From NCBI GenBank assembly GCA_035390885.1, contig DAOOUW010000048.1, positions 1 through 13,542 on the forward strand: a DNA stretch of 13,542 nt, in the 5' to 3' direction. The position numbers were made by a program, and so were the translations under genes. Positions 13,418-13,542 of the stretch are shown one piece after another (within the stretch, counting starts at the first letter, position 1; each line of letters begins with the position of its first letter). The notes under the pieces were generated by a model, which was not told the origin of the DNA, did not search any database, and saw only the letters and a list, made by a program, of their open reading frames with translations. The stretch comes from JAOAFT01 sp035390885 (GTDB lineage: Bacteria; Bacteroidota; Ignavibacteria; UBA10030).

Positions 13418-13441
13418 AATCTGATTCGTTAGGATTCTTTT
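13416..13441 (+). terminator. Weak candidate terminator after dsbD
   Basis: AGAATC (13416-13421) pairs with GATTCT (13433-13438) around an 11-base loop, followed by TTTT within 13438-13441. The stem overlaps the dsbD stop codon. It is short and AT-rich, so termination may be partial. Confidence 0.35.
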
Positions 13442-13542
13442 CCGATTTACTGTCTATAAACTTGCAGGCTATTGCCTCGATACGTTTACCCAGATTATGC
13501 AATAAAGGTAGTAATAGAAGTGTAAGATGAAGGGAAATAATA
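13442..13542. other. Right-edge tail, possible start of a further gene
   Basis: No complete gene is present. An ATG at 13527 is followed by four codons in frame before the window ends, with no convincing Shine-Dalgarno before it. It may be the beginning of a gene that continues outside, but the visible part is too short to judge. Confidence 0.2.

Noticed and set aside
1..13542. CRISPR array, insertion sequence, tRNA or riboswitch
   Set aside because: No regularly spaced direct repeats, transposase motifs, tRNA-like cloverleaf or known riboswitch core was seen on reading both strands; a covariance-model scan was not possible.

Overview
The window looks like chromosomal DNA of an AT-leaning, Gram-negative bacterium of the Bacteroidota/Ignavibacteriota/Chlorobiota (FCB) type. 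This rests on an outer-membrane beta-barrel protein ending in Phe, a DUF4922-type protein and a DUF5700-like zinc peptidase (families I associate with Bacteroidota), and a DsbD/TlpA thiol pathway. Good Shine-Dalgarno sequences before several genes (AGGAGG before the barrel gene, AAAGGA before the response regulator) are less typical of classical Bacteroidia, so a deeper FCB lineage such as Ignavibacteria is a reasonable guess. The phylum call is an inference from content. I saw no tRNA, rRNA, CRISPR array, transposase or phage gene.

Layout. Positions 1-412 are very AT-rich and hold no secure gene, only an open frame running in from the left edge to 225. Then come a secreted HExxH zinc-peptidase-like protein (+, 413-1510), a strong terminator, an outer-membrane barrel protein (-, 1573-2271), a secreted protein of unknown function with a DKxxHF motif (+, 2423-3157), and a complete NtrC-type sigma-54 response regulator without a kinase partner in view (+, 3287-4666).

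Positions 4800-10955 (minus strand) are one tightly packed five-gene operon, read right to left: BadF/NAGK/MurK-type sugar kinase, a family 2 glycosyltransferase with an extra N-terminal domain, a DUF4922 protein with an HxHxQ nucleotidyl-transfer/phosphorylase motif, a SpoIID/LytB-domain protein without a signal peptide, and an AmpG-like permease. The combination suggests import and cytoplasmic processing of peptidoglycan (muropeptide) sugars by a route not fully explained by the textbook recycling enzymes. This is the most interesting part of the window.

Divergent from that operon, at 11079-13417, lie a TlpA/ResA-type thioredoxin and a full-length DsbD. Together they form a periplasmic reducing system: DsbD carries electrons from cytoplasmic thioredoxin across the membrane, and the TlpA protein is a likely acceptor. 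The 123-bp divergent region contains overlapping candidate Bacteroidota-type promoters for both operons. The last 125 bases hold a weak hairpin and perhaps the first codons of a further gene.
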